A DNA stretch of 64,000 bases from RUG14300 sp964561145 (GCA_964561145.1 CAZLNZ010000001.1:1-64000); one strand, 5' to 3'; positions 17,513 through 27,701 are shown, counted from the stretch's first letter. A program made the numbers and translations. Notes: generated by a model not told the origin, from the letters alone.

Positions 17513-19312
17513 TTATTTAACAGATTTCATTTCTGTGATTCTCAGATAAGTTGCACCGTAAGGAACAAGTTGTTTTTCTACGTTTGCACCTGTACGAACA
17601 TCACCTGCAATATTGCTTGCAATGTCCTCATAACCTTGCTCGAAACCCCATTCGACAGGGGCAAGAGTGGTTTTTATTATTAGAGGTGGCTTCGTGCGAG
17701 AAAATGCATTTTCGAAGTCGTGCTCCTCTACAACCAACTTATTCGTAGCAAAGGCATATTGCCAATTTTCAGTGGGATAAAAGGCGTAGTCGCAATAGGG
17801 GAGCCTGCGTTCGACATTGTTTCTCACATACTCAAAACGGCTTGTTTTATACGAAATTGGCAAGGCAAACAATAATTGTCCGTACTTTACGCATTTTGCA
17901 CCATTAGGACGTTGTTCAAAACGGGCTTTAAAATGATAGGTTATATGTACAGATATATTTGCTTGCATTGTCAAACAAATCCAATCGTCATTTTGTTCGA
18001 AGGGTGCGTCGCAATCAAAAGATACTCCGCCTGGAATGTGAACCTTGACCTTGGTATTGCCGTCAGCGGTTAAGGTTATCTGCTTGCGGAATGGGTATCC
18101 TCCATTTACCGTCAGGGTAACGATTTTATCGTCAACAAGTTTGCTTGCCTGGATCGGAACGGGCGATATTACCACAAAGCCGTTGTCGTCGCCCATAACT
18201 GCACTTGCACAAAACTTCGGGAATCCTTGTCCGAAGTTTGCGGTGCAGCAACCAAAGTGCGGCTCAAGACCAAACATATTAGACTCGGGTCCGTTTGTAC
18301 CGAAAATGAACGGTTCGTATTTTTTGCAAGCAATTTGGTTCACTTGTTGGTCATATTGATGTGCCCACATATCTTCGCTTATAGTTGCAGGCAAACCGTT
18401 AAAGCAAAGCTCTTCGAGCTTGTCTGCCCACTTTCCGTTACCTGTAACTGCAATAAGCCACTCGTAGCTGTACATTGCTTCGACAATACCGCAAAGTTCA
18501 CTGCCTTGTACTGGGCTTGTACCAGCCAAACACTCGTCTCCGTTAAAGTGACCATAGGCTGTGCCGTGCTTTTCCGTCAATACTTTCAAAAGCTTTTCAG
18601 CTCCATTGGAATAAAGCTCTCCCATTAGTTCGGAGTAAACAGCATCGTATTTTAAAGCCATTGCAATGTTTACGACATGCGTTTCATAGCTCCATTCCTT
18701 TCGTGGTTGTTGCCAAAGTTTGGTAGCGTAAAGGTAATCGATGCCTTGGGTTTTAAGCTTATGTGCAAGCAATATCAAGTACTCCTCGGGGCGTCTTTTG
18801 TAAAGCCACAAAATAGGAATGTAACACTCGAACCATCTTGCCGATGCCCAGTCTTTCAAAGTTCTTTTGTTAATAGAGGAATATAAGTATTTCAAAGCCT
18901 TGTCTACAGCATCTTCGATACGTTCGTCTCCCGAATAATCCGCGTACATTACCAGTACCTTAAGCAGTAAAAACGTGGACCAGCGGTCTATCGAATCGGC
19001 TTCTTCTAACGACATATTAGTGGGTTTAATAAAGCCGCTTTCCAGTTGTCCGCTTAGTATGCAATCAATGTATTTGTGTACTTTATTTATTTTTTCTTGG
19101 TCACGAGTAAGATACGCAAGGGGAATATATCCATCCAAAAAGTAAGGGAATCTCTCCCATCCGTCTCCTTCTCCGCCAAGCCACCTGCTTTGAGCAACGT
19201 CCGGCCAAACAATGTCCAAATTCCCGTGTAGTCCGCTTGATTGAATCTCCAACTGACGTTTTAGCCAACCGAGCGGACGAATATTGTTAATATCTAATGC
19301 ATGAAACTTCAT
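17513..19312 (-). CDS. GH127 beta-L-arabinofuranosidase (DUF1680 family)
   Basis: 599 residues, no signal peptide. The (alpha/alpha)6 barrel family is recognised from IRPLGWLKRQLEIQ at the N-terminus, the WLGGEGDGWER segment, and the Zn/thiolate site. Compared with the characterised HypBA1 (E322, E338, C340, C417, C418) the matching residues appear to be E260, E272, C274, C355 and C356 (SELC and FGCCTANFG). It should remove beta-L-arabinofuranose from the non-reducing end in the cytosol. GH146 is a close alternative. It is the first gene after the promoter at 19407-19435 and sits directly before the importer genes. Confidence 0.87.
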   Translation of the reverse strand: MKFHALDINNIRPLGWLKRQLEIQSSGLHGNLDIVWPDVAQSRWLGGEGDGWERFPYFLDGYIPLAYLTRDQEKINKVHKYIDCILSGQLESGFIKPTNMSLEEADSIDRWSTFLLLKVLVMYADYSGDERIEDAVDKALKYLYSSINKRTLKDWASARWFECYIPILWLYKRRPEEYLILLAHKLKTQGIDYLYATKLWQQPRKEWSYETHVVNIAMALKYDAVYSELMGELYSNGAEKLLKVLTEKHGTAYGHFNGDECLAGTSPVQGSELCGIVEAMYSYEWLIAVTGNGKWADKLEELCFNGLPATISEDMWAHQYDQQVNQIACKKYEPFIFGTNGPESNMFGLEPHFGCCTANFGQGFPKFCASAVMGDDNGFVVISPVPIQASKLVDDKIVTLTVNGGYPFRKQITLTADGNTKVKVHIPGGVSFDCDAPFEQNDDWICLTMQANISVHITYHFKARFEQRPNGAKCVKYGQLLFALPISYKTSRFEYVRNNVERRLPYCDYAFYPTENWQYAFATNKLVVEEHDFENAFSRTKPPLIIKTTLAPVEWGFEQGYEDIASNIAGDVRTGANVEKQLVPYGATYLRITEMKSVK

Positions 19313-19406
19313 AGATGTTTCTCCAAATATAATGTATTTTCATATTACAGCATGCTCGGTGTTTTGTAGGCGTCAAAAAAACTATCTTAATAATATAACT
19401 TTTGAC

Positions 19407-19435
19407 ATAATAACATGCTATAATATTATTTTCAA
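19407..19435 (-). promoter_or_regulatory. Promoter of the GH127-ABC-GH43 run
   Basis: Minus strand TTGAAA (19430-19435 reversed), 17 bases, TATTAT (19407-19412 reversed), about 95 bases before the GH127 ATG. The ribosome site is TGGAGA. Confidence 0.6.
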
Positions 19436-19452
19436 AGTTAAGCAATCAACGA

Positions 19453-19488
19453 CAAGATAGCAAATTGACAAAACAAAATGCTATCTTG
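19453..19488. promoter_or_regulatory. Inverted repeat upstream of the GH127 promoter
   Basis: CAAGATAGCA (19453-19462) and TGCTATCTTG (19479-19488), 16-base spacer. It lies just upstream of the -35 box on the minus strand and downstream of the BNR gene. A third partial copy (ACTATCTT, 19381-19388) lies on the other side of the promoter. There is no T run after either arm, so an operator is more likely than a terminator. Confidence 0.5.
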
Positions 19489-19543
19489 CGTGAATTATTA
19501 GAATTATTCAATTACAGTTTTGTAAGTGTCGCAAAAGAATAAA

Positions 19544-22500
19544 TCAGTATTCTTTGCGAACGATACCGACTGCACCGATATTATATGATGAGCAATTATC
19601 AGTGTAAAGCGTTCTTCCGTCGCGTTCAACAACCGTTTTATAACCGGTTGTTTCGTTCGGTGTATAACTGTAGAATTTGATGTACGAATAAGGATTGCGT
19701 GTAGGTGCCTCCCAGTTGTTTTGATATCCGATAAACATACGATAGCTTATAGTATAGCGATAACTAAAGCCATTTGAAACGTAATTTTCACCATTGTCGA
19801 TAATTTCGACATAGCATTTGAGCTTTTTGATACTGTGACTGTTGTTATAATAGCAGTTACCGTCCGCAAAGATAGCAAAATACGTTCCTCCCCAGCCATA
19901 TCCGATTGTGCCGTTCCAAATTTCAAACTCAACGTGAGTAGCTGCCCACGAATCAACGTCGATGCTTGGCAACACATAAGAGTTTACATATTGCTTGATT
20001 TGTACATAAATGCCATTGCGTGTGCCTGTTGCATAGATGGTGTAACGTTCGGGGGAATCCTCCGTCACGGTTGTGTATACCGTTTCGCCGTCATCCATCT
20101 TGTCGAAGTTATCCCAAACCTCTTGCTCCTCCACGATTTCATCGCGTGAACGAATACTATAGACTACTCCCAAATCCTCCAACGAAAGAATCTCGCCGTT
20201 ATGCTCTTTGATAAACTCCTCCGTCAAAGCGACAAAATAAATATGTCCCGTACCATATCTGTCGTGGTCAAAAGTGATGTAGAAGGTATCATCGCCGGCA
20301 CGTTGTGCAAAGTACGGTTGGGTTGAGTAGTCCTCGTGCAAAACCAAAGAATATTGCCACGTTTTGCCGTCGTCGTAGGAAAGATGAATTGTAAGGTCTT
20401 GCCTGCCGTCACGTTGATTGTTTACCCAAACAAGTGCACCTGAGTTTAATCTTGAAACACAAAGCATCGTGTCGACGTTGTAGTAATCGGTTATCGTTCC
20501 GATAGTCCAAGTGTGACCGCCATCGTACGAAAAACTTTCGTAAATATTCCATTCTCCGCAACGAATTAAACACCACAAAGTTCCATCGGATAATTCAACT
20601 ATGCGCGGTTCGTCGACAATAACACGTTCCGGAGTATAGATACGACCGCGTTCGTACCAAGTTTTACCGCCGTCATTGCTTGCCATAACTGTGGTAAATC
20701 CGTGAGTCATAGCCGAAGCATGATAAATACCGAGAATGGTCCCGTCTTTGAGAACCAACGCCTGGTAAAGAGCCGATCCGTAAGGTTTATCGCAAATTAG
20801 GCGAGGGATTTCCAGATTGTCAAATTCCGCATAGATATCCTCGGCGTCCGGATTTTGAATTTTTGTCAACCAAGTGTATCCTGAATAATAGTACTGGTTA
20901 GTGATAAACAGCCACAATGCCCCATCCGGACCAATCCAAATAGATAAATAGTAACCGTTAAGGTAATCTTCGTGCGAATCGTTACGCCCAACATAGCAAA
21001 GTATTTGCCACGTTTTACCGCCGTCGTCGCTGAAAGAAAGAACTTGTGTAAGCTTACCTTCGTCCTCGTTATTTTCGCCGATTACATATGTATCGAACAG
21101 CCTTCCGCCAGAAGTGATGGCAATAGGGGCCGAAGCCGACCACCCGTTGTAACTTTTGGGCAAGGTGTTTGTCTTTGCGTTGATAAGCACAGGCGGATAT
21201 TGCTCTGCCGTGAAGTTTGCCGTTTCCGTAGTATTTCCGCAAAACATCATGGAACAACGACCGGTGTTGATGATTTCGCCGACTTCGCACCACTTGAGAT
21301 ACCAAGAGCAAGGTCCGGTACCATCGGAGTAATAAGAGTTTAGTCCCGTAGCACAAATTTCTGGAGCACGCTCCACAATACGGGTGAACCCTACTTCTAA
21401 TAGTGATTCATGTTGCGACAGATTGCTTGCCGGACTGGAAACAAGTAGGTATCCAGCCTTTGTAACTTTTGCTCCGGAACCTGATTTTGTACCGTAAATA
21501 TATCCTTTGCCGATAAGTTCGGTAGGAACAGAGGCAGTATCAAACGTCGAATAGGCGTTGTTATAAGCAACATTGTACACGTCGTACATAGCAACCGTTG
21601 CACCGTAAAGACCGTAAACTGTTGCTAGATTTTCAAACAATGGTTTGCTTGCATCGTAAATTGCCGAACGCTCGTAACCTGACTGTAAATCGGCTGTTTG
21701 CTCTACGTTTTTGTAAAGCTTGTTATCCTGACTCAACACAAACCAAGTCATCGGACGTGCTTGCATAAGCCCCCAAGTCTGTTCAAGCATATCGTATTCA
21801 TAATACTTGTCGCTTGGTGTAGCAAAAAGACCATTTTTACCGACGTTGTCGTCATATTTACCCAAGGTTAGAATTACCTCACCATTGGTATCAACATCTT
21901 GCGTGTACGGATACAAACGGATGTTGCCATACGCTACTTGTTTGGACGATGCAAGGTAACCATTGTAGGACATGAAAATGCTGACAGAATAACCATCGTT
22001 TGTATTTTGGAAGTTAACGTTCAAGTCCGATTGATTGTACGATGTCTTATCTGTGCCAAGTGTGCCGAAATTTGTTGCCTTTTTGAGCATCACTTTGCCG
22101 TTTGCATCTATCAAAACTTGTTTTGTTGCAGTCGTGCCGTACATATAAGACGGACTATCTTGTACAGTCAATGCGACATAGTCATTAGCGGTTACTGTTG
22201 CACTTGTTTTGTATAACGTTGAATCGACAACGGTAACGTTTACTGTCACACCGTTTTCTCCGTAGCTTGCCGACCAAGTGGATTGAGCGGACGTTGACGT
22301 ATTATTGGCGGAAAGCGTTACACTCTCCATTTTCTCTGTCCAATCGGTAAGGTATACCGGAGTTTTGTACTCACGCGGAGAGAGAATCGTCAAGGTTGCA
22401 TTCAACGTTAATGGATTGTACCCTTCGCCGCTCAAAACCGCGGTTGCGTTGTAAGTACCTGTCCAATTTGATTTGTTGTTGGTATACTCAACAGTTACGC

Positions 22501-22903
22501 CGTTTGGAATGTTACCTTGTACCACAACAGATTTTTCCGTAGTGTCAAAAGTAAAGGTTGCGTCCTCAAAGGTTACGCCCGTTATGTCTTTAAGTTGATT
22601 GATGGTCATAACTGCCGTCAACGTGAGAGTATTGTATCCTTCGCCGCTTAAAACCGCGGTTGCATTGTAAGTACCGATTTGAGTCCCTTTGTTGTCGGTG
22701 TATTCTACCGTTACGCCTTGCGGAATGTCACCTTGGACGGTGATGAATTTTTCCGTTCCGTCATAAGAAAAGGCCCTGTCGGAAAAAGTAATGCCTGTGA
22801 TATCTTTTTTTACGTCGTTATCTCCTTGGTTATCGCAAGCTGTTGCAAAAAATAAAGTACAGCAAAGCAACAATACAAGTAAAATGATTATTTTATTTTT
22901 CAC
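19544..22903 (-). CDS. Lipoprotein with MBG repeats, CBM9-like domain and BNR sialidase-like propeller
   Basis: 1119 residues, GTG start set by AGGAGG. Lipobox ATAC with Cys23. Two MBG-type repeats (about 30-175, each ending LSGEGYN-LTL) are followed by a CBM9-like sandwich (about 180-400), a six-bladed BNR propeller (about 400-930) with four Asp boxes (SDDGGKTW, SNDGGKTW, SYDGGHTW, SYDDGKTW) and the C-terminal domain shared with the 10517-12514 lipoprotein. The motif DEPRIVELSDGTLWCLIR is typical of BNR_2 sialidases. In an arabinofuranoside locus a GH33-like sialidase is odd; a propeller hydrolase on arabinan (as in GH93) or a pure binding protein is possible. Confidence 0.75.
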   Translation of the reverse strand: MKNKIIILLVLLLCCTLFFATACDNQGDNDVKKDITGITFSDRAFSYDGTEKFITVQGDIPQGVTVEYTDNKGTQIGTYNATAVLSGEGYNTLTLTAVMTINQLKDITGVTFEDATFTFDTTEKSVVVQGNIPNGVTVEYTNNKSNWTGTYNATAVLSGEGYNPLTLNATLTILSPREYKTPVYLTDWTEKMESVTLSANNTSTSAQSTWSASYGENGVTVNVTVVDSTLYKTSATVTANDYVALTVQDSPSYMYGTTATKQVLIDANGKVMLKKATNFGTLGTDKTSYNQSDLNVNFQNTNDGYSVSIFMSYNGYLASSKQVAYGNIRLYPYTQDVDTNGEVILTLGKYDDNVGKNGLFATPSDKYYEYDMLEQTWGLMQARPMTWFVLSQDNKLYKNVEQTADLQSGYERSAIYDASKPLFENLATVYGLYGATVAMYDVYNVAYNNAYSTFDTASVPTELIGKGYIYGTKSGSGAKVTKAGYLLVSSPASNLSQHESLLEVGFTRIVERAPEICATGLNSYYSDGTGPCSWYLKWCEVGEIINTGRCSMMFCGNTTETANFTAEQYPPVLINAKTNTLPKSYNGWSASAPIAITSGGRLFDTYVIGENNEDEGKLTQVLSFSDDGGKTWQILCYVGRNDSHEDYLNGYYLSIWIGPDGALWLFITNQYYYSGYTWLTKIQNPDAEDIYAEFDNLEIPRLICDKPYGSALYQALVLKDGTILGIYHASAMTHGFTTVMASNDGGKTWYERGRIYTPERVIVDEPRIVELSDGTLWCLIRCGEWNIYESFSYDGGHTWTIGTITDYYNVDTMLCVSRLNSGALVWVNNQRDGRQDLTIHLSYDDGKTWQYSLVLHEDYSTQPYFAQRAGDDTFYITFDHDRYGTGHIYFVALTEEFIKEHNGEILSLEDLGVVYSIRSRDEIVEEQEVWDNFDKMDDGETVYTTVTEDSPERYTIYATGTRNGIYVQIKQYVNSYVLPSIDVDSWAATHVEFEIWNGTIGYGWGGTYFAIFADGNCYYNNSHSIKKLKCYVEIIDNGENYVSNGFSYRYTISYRMFIGYQNNWEAPTRNPYSYIKFYSYTPNETTGYKTVVERDGRTLYTDNCSSYNIGAVGIVRKEY

Positions 22904-22975
22904 TCAGTCCTCCTTTAGGGAGTTAGCAGAGAGCGGAAGCACTCCCCTTGTTTTTGATCAATTTTGAACTTTTGA

Positions 22976-25900
22976 TTAGTTTGCGGTTAGTGTACCTGTA
23001 ACTTTGCCGAACAAATATCCAATGTAAAGATCTGCACTGCCTGTATCGGCGGTTGCCGTTGTTGAAACTGCCGTGATTGTACCGCTGTTGGAGCAGTTTG
23101 TGTAAGTACCGGAAGCTATGCAACCGATCAAGCCGCCTGCATTGTTTTTATCGGTAGTTACCGCACCGCTGTTGGAGCAATTTGTTAATGTAAACGTGCC
23201 ATCCACGCATCCGACCAAACCACCTACGCTTATGCCCGATGCTTTTACTGTACCATAGTTCGAAAAATTGTTTATTGTGACTACTACATTTTTGACAGAA
23301 TAACCTATTGCACCACCAGCTTTGGCACCACCCGCAGTGATATTACCTTTATTGTACGAAACGCCGTCGCGTGACGTATCGATAATTATTGTGCTATTTG
23401 CACGACCCACAAAACCACCTACACGTTCGCCGACTGTGGTTACGTCTCCTTCGTTTATACAATCTGTAAAGGTCGCTGTTCCGCCATTCAAGAAACCAAG
23501 TATACCACCGGTAAACACGTTACCTGTTACAATACCTGTCGTTAGCGAGTCTGTTTTGCTACCGTTTTTGCAGTTGGTAAAGGTAATACTTGTTCCTGCC
23601 TTGCCTACCAATCCACCGATATTTCGAGTTTTGTTTGCCGTGATATTTCCATGGTTTATACAGTTTTCCAAAGTGATGACCACGTTTGTTTGACCAACAA
23701 TACCACCTGCAACGCCATCGTCACTAGTACTATTGAGAGTACTTTCTACAACACCGTTGTTTGTGCAACCGCTAATTTTTGTTTCCGTTGCGGCATTTAT
23801 TAAGCCGACAAAACCTCCCAAGTTTTTGCCTGTGCCAATTACTGCACCCGAGTTGGTGCAATTGCTAATAGCTACAACTTTAGCACCGTTGATGTTACCT
23901 ACAAAACCGCCTGCAATCGCTACAGCATTTATTTTGCCGCTGTTTGTCGAATCTGCGATAATCAATTCGCCGTTTTTGCATTCGAATTTACCCACAAATC
24001 CGCCGATATTATCGTATTGTGTGCACTTGATTTCCCCGGAATTTTCGCAATTATTATTGATAGTAACACTGCCGGAGGCGTAACCGATAAATCCGCCAAC
24101 CTCGTATGTTCCGGAAAGGTTCCCGCGGTTGATGGTTTCGGAAATGGTTACAGGTGCAGCGGCATAGGCACCTCCGATTATTCCACCGACACGATTCGCA
24201 GTGAAAGGTAAATTACCTTCATTTAAACAGTTTGTAACAGTGATTGTACCTTTGTTTGCATAACCTATAAGTCCACCTCCGACATCGGCTGCATTTATAT
24301 CTGCATGGTTTTGTGAGTTGGAAATATTAAGACTACTTTGACAAGCACCTACAAAACCTGCAGCACTGTTCCATTGTACATTAATTGTTATTTGTGCTTG
24401 ACCTTCGTTGAGCGTAGCATATCCGTTGACACAATCGGTAATTGTTGTTGAGGCAGCGTTAAGGATGCTGCCGACAAAGCCGGCAACTTTAGCCCCTGTA
24501 GAGGTTATATTACCTTGGTTTTGAGTATTTGAAATTACGAGATTTTTTATGTCTTTGTTAAAGGAGCCTAAAATACCTGCGATGTGATCGCCACCTGACA
24601 CGTCCCCCATATTTTTGCAGTTGTTTTGGATTGTAAGGTTACCGCTGGCAAAACCGAGAAGACCACCGATTTCGTAGGTACCACAAACAGCACCGGAGTT
24701 GCTTGTACTATCGATTATTACGGATGCCTCTTCATAAGAAGCACCTATAATACCACCGACACGGTGCGATGCAGAATTTACTATACCATTATTGGAGCTG
24801 TTTGTAATATATACTGTTCCGTTCGACGCTTGCCCGATAAGACCACCGGAAGGAACGTCGCCATAGGCACCTAAGGTCGTTATATTTCCATTATTTGTTG
24901 CATTTTGAATTGTTACGGCACAATTAGCGAAACCGACAAAGCCACCTGCAACGTTACCGTTGGAGGAAATGTTGCCCGTGTTTTGAGAGTGAACGATTAC
25001 TCCCTCGTTATCGTAGTCACCAATAGTAATAGCTGCACCGGATGCACCGACAAAGCCACCGATTTCTGCATTTATACTTGTTATATTGCCATTATTGTCT
25101 TTGTTCGTTGTTCCGTTATTGGAAACTGCACCATTGTTTACACAACCATATAGATAGAGAGGAGCACCGTTCCAACCAACAAAGCCACCTACTTGAATAG
25201 CATCACCCTTGATTTCGCCATTGTTGACAGAATTGTTGATTGCAAGAGAACCGGAGTCATTCCAACTGACCAAGCCCGCGATTTTTTCAGATGTGCCGGC
25301 ACTTTCGGAGTATGTAATTGTACCGCTGTTACGACAATTAGTTATTATTGCGTTAGCCGTGTTTTTAGCAATGATACCTGCAGCGACATTGGTTTTGATG
25401 GAAACATTGCCTTCGTTTATACAACCGACCAGTTCGTCGGATGAAAGGTTAATAGCAATGATACCTGCACCCACAGCATTGGCAAAAATGTCTGCTTTAT
25501 TTATACAATTTATAACACTACCTTCGTTTACGGCAACAATGCCACCGACGTTGTAAATACCGGAAATTGCACCGACAATGCTTTCTCCTTCAATGCTCGA
25601 TGAAGCTGTTGTGATGTTTTTGATAGTACCTCTGTTATAGGCTATCAAACCAACATAATCGCCAGCCTGGTTAATGTTCGCTGTGATAGTTTTTCCGTTA
25701 CCGTCCAATACGCCTGCAAAGGGTTTATTATTTTCAGCATCGATATAGTTTCCGATCACATTAGATACTGAAATATCTTGTGTCAAACGGAAGTATTTTC
25801 CTTGGAAAGATTCACCTGCTTCAACCTCGCTTGCTAACGTTGCCCAATCTGCATCGGAACGAATAAGGTAAGGAATGGTCTCGGTACCCAAACCGAGCAA

Positions 25901-26575
25901 TGAGGATTTAAGCTCCTCCGCACCACGTTCGTAGTAAGATTCCAAAACAGAACGATAGTTATCTATATAACCGTCTGAAATGCTATCATCGCCACCAAAG
26001 TAGGAGGACGAAGCGTACACTGATTTAACAATGCTTACGATGCTTTTACCCACAGGGATTGTTGAATAGTTATAGGTATATGCACCTTCGGTTCCACTAC
26101 GAATATAAGCAACTGCAACAAAGTCTATTGCACAGCTTTCCTCTTTTAAATCTGTAATAGATGCAGAACAATAGTAATAGCCGTCACTTCCTAGTTGTAC
26201 GTTGTTGCTTGCATATGTGCCCGGCTCAAAATTGAGTTTCTTTGCTACGTTGATGTAATCGGTTCCGCCGTAGTAGTTTGCATCTGTGTTGTCTGTCAAA
26301 TACTTGGCTGGGAAAATGAGCACGCCAAGGTTGTCACCTTTGTTAGAGCTCTCATATGTTGCGGAGCCTAGTTTTATCGTGAAACGGATTCCGTTACCAC
26401 TTTCGCCCAATAGACGAATAGATGCATCGTCTTGAACGGAAAACTCATTTTTGTCGTAATTGTCTGTTGCGGATACGAAATTATTTGCAAAAGAAAGAAC
26501 TCCCACAACTACACTGCAGACAAGTAGTAACGCTATAAATATGATAAGTGATTTGTTTTTTAACGTTTTAGTCAT
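22976..26575 (-). CDS. Large secreted GLUG-repeat beta-helix protein
   Basis: 1199 residues. Signal peptide 1-36 (…SLIIFIALLLVCSVVVGVLSFANNFVSA). Residues about 40-230 form a globular domain with ASIRLLGESGNGIRFTI, which I recall in other secreted Clostridia proteins but cannot name. From about 265 to 1180 there are over twenty GLUG-type repeats of about 40 residues (VGGFVGxxN…ITNCxNxG), expected to fold as a right-handed beta-helix. No LPXTG or membrane anchor is seen. It may be an adhesin or a binding scaffold for the locus. Only 72 bases separate it from the BNR gene, so they are probably co-transcribed. Confidence 0.75.
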   Translation of the reverse strand: MTKTLKNKSLIIFIALLLVCSVVVGVLSFANNFVSATDNYDKNEFSVQDDASIRLLGESGNGIRFTIKLGSATYESSNKGDNLGVLIFPAKYLTDNTDANYYGGTDYINVAKKLNFEPGTYASNNVQLGSDGYYYCSASITDLKEESCAIDFVAVAYIRSGTEGAYTYNYSTIPVGKSIVSIVKSVYASSSYFGGDDSISDGYIDNYRSVLESYYERGAEELKSSLLGLGTETIPYLIRSDADWATLASEVEAGESFQGKYFRLTQDISVSNVIGNYIDAENNKPFAGVLDGNGKTITANINQAGDYVGLIAYNRGTIKNITTASSSIEGESIVGAISGIYNVGGIVAVNEGSVINCINKADIFANAVGAGIIAINLSSDELVGCINEGNVSIKTNVAAGIIAKNTANAIITNCRNSGTITYSESAGTSEKIAGLVSWNDSGSLAINNSVNNGEIKGDAIQVGGFVGWNGAPLYLYGCVNNGAVSNNGTTNKDNNGNITSINAEIGGFVGASGAAITIGDYDNEGVIVHSQNTGNISSNGNVAGGFVGFANCAVTIQNATNNGNITTLGAYGDVPSGGLIGQASNGTVYITNSSNNGIVNSASHRVGGIIGASYEEASVIIDSTSNSGAVCGTYEIGGLLGFASGNLTIQNNCKNMGDVSGGDHIAGILGSFNKDIKNLVISNTQNQGNITSTGAKVAGFVGSILNAASTTITDCVNGYATLNEGQAQITINVQWNSAAGFVGACQSSLNISNSQNHADINAADVGGGLIGYANKGTITVTNCLNEGNLPFTANRVGGIIGGAYAAAPVTISETINRGNLSGTYEVGGFIGYASGSVTINNNCENSGEIKCTQYDNIGGFVGKFECKNGELIIADSTNSGKINAVAIAGGFVGNINGAKVVAISNCTNSGAVIGTGKNLGGFVGLINAATETKISGCTNNGVVESTLNSTSDDGVAGGIVGQTNVVITLENCINHGNITANKTRNIGGLVGKAGTSITFTNCKNGSKTDSLTTGIVTGNVFTGGILGFLNGGTATFTDCINEGDVTTVGERVGGFVGRANSTIIIDTSRDGVSYNKGNITAGGAKAGGAIGYSVKNVVVTINNFSNYGTVKASGISVGGLVGCVDGTFTLTNCSNSGAVTTDKNNAGGLIGCIASGTYTNCSNSGTITAVSTTATADTGSADLYIGYLFGKVTGTLTAN

Positions 26576-26678
26576 AATTATTTCTCCTAGTTAATTCATT
26601 GAAAACGCTTTTGCCTCATATAGGTCTAATATTTAATATGAACGCAAAAACATGTTAAGGAAATGCTATAAGTTATTC

Positions 26679-27701
26679 TTACCAGCCACCTATATCGGGT
26701 TGACTGGGTTCCAAACACTTTCCTGTTGTAACAACTTCTATTTGACTATCAGCCCACTCTTCGCTAAATACAGCCGTATAAGTGGTGATTTCTTCTAGAT
26801 CTGCTGTTGCTTTTTGAGTGACCTCTGCGGATACCGTTGCCGTTGCAGTTTGTTTGTTACCACAAGAGCAAGTGCGTGTTGCCGTGCAAGAGGAGTGATC
26901 CTTCGACCATGTGAAAGTAACTGTGCCATAGGTATGACTTATTACATCTATATCATCGACTTTTGTATCTGATATTTGAGAATTCTCTACAGTTATTGTT
27001 GCGGTATATGTAAGCTTTCCTTCTTCGGTACAAGTTGGAGTTTGAGTTTGCTTGCTTGTGACGATTACTTCGCCGTCGGAATAAACTTTTGTATGTTCGC
27101 AACGTGTACAGCTTACTGTTGCCGTAACATCGTAACTCCCGTCCTTTGCCGTCCAAGACCAAGCAATTTCTTCATCGTGACCAAGAGCTGAACCGTGTTT
27201 AAAGGTTTCATCGGACAAGACACAACATACGGAACAAGACTTTTTGTAAATCGCAGGATCTGTACAAGTTGCATCGCTAACCTTTGCACCCGTGGCTTCA
27301 ATATTTTCTATATAGTTGTGATCTGCAAACTCACCTGCTTCAAATGTATCGTTTTCATTTTGACTGATTTCACCACATGCACAAGATTTGTAGTAGACGG
27401 CTTTGCTGTAGCAGGTTGCCGAACTTTTCAATGCTTCTGTTTTCACTGTCTCTATGACAAAGCTATGACCTGTAGCTTGTAGAACGGGTGCTTGAGCAAT
27501 TTCCTGTGTGCCGGCTTCGTCGGAAAACATTTTTCCGCATTCACAAGACCAATATTCGTCCATGCCTGATTCTGCACAAGTCGGTTCTAAGGCTTGATGA
27601 TGAGTAAGCTGATGTTGATGACTGCATGCCGCCAATCCAAGTGCTATGCAGGTTAACAACAATATTGCAAGGACTACTATTGATTTTTTTTTGTTCATCA
27701 T
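26679..27701 (-). CDS. Cys/His-rich repeat lipoprotein A
   Basis: 340 residues. Lipobox LAAC, Cys26. The mature start is SHQHQLTHHQA followed by CAESGMDEYWSCECGKMF, then several degenerate repeats with TC-x4-G and CxCG or CxxC pairs and GH-x-F/Y. This repeat type occurs in secreted Clostridia proteins and also begins the SGNH protein at 57759. The end TAVFSEEW…CLEPSQPDIGGW matches the end of the 166-residue neighbour. CxCG pairs suggest structural zinc, but no catalytic motif is seen. The function is unknown. Confidence 0.65.
   Translation of the reverse strand: MMNKKKSIVVLAILLLTCIALGLAACSHQHQLTHHQALEPTCAESGMDEYWSCECGKMFSDEAGTQEIAQAPVLQATGHSFVIETVKTEALKSSATCYSKAVYYKSCACGEISQNENDTFEAGEFADHNYIENIEATGAKVSDATCTDPAIYKKSCSVCCVLSDETFKHGSALGHDEEIAWSWTAKDGSYDVTATVSCTRCEHTKVYSDGEVIVTSKQTQTPTCTEEGKLTYTATITVENSQISDTKVDDIDVISHTYGTVTFTWSKDHSSCTATRTCSCGNKQTATATVSAEVTQKATADLEEITTYTAVFSEEWADSQIEVVTTGKCLEPSQPDIGGW

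Noticed and set aside
22976..26575. Several long plus-strand frames across the GLUG gene
   Set aside because: They mirror the repeat periodicity of the real gene, have no ribosome sites, and their products are low-complexity antisense translations.
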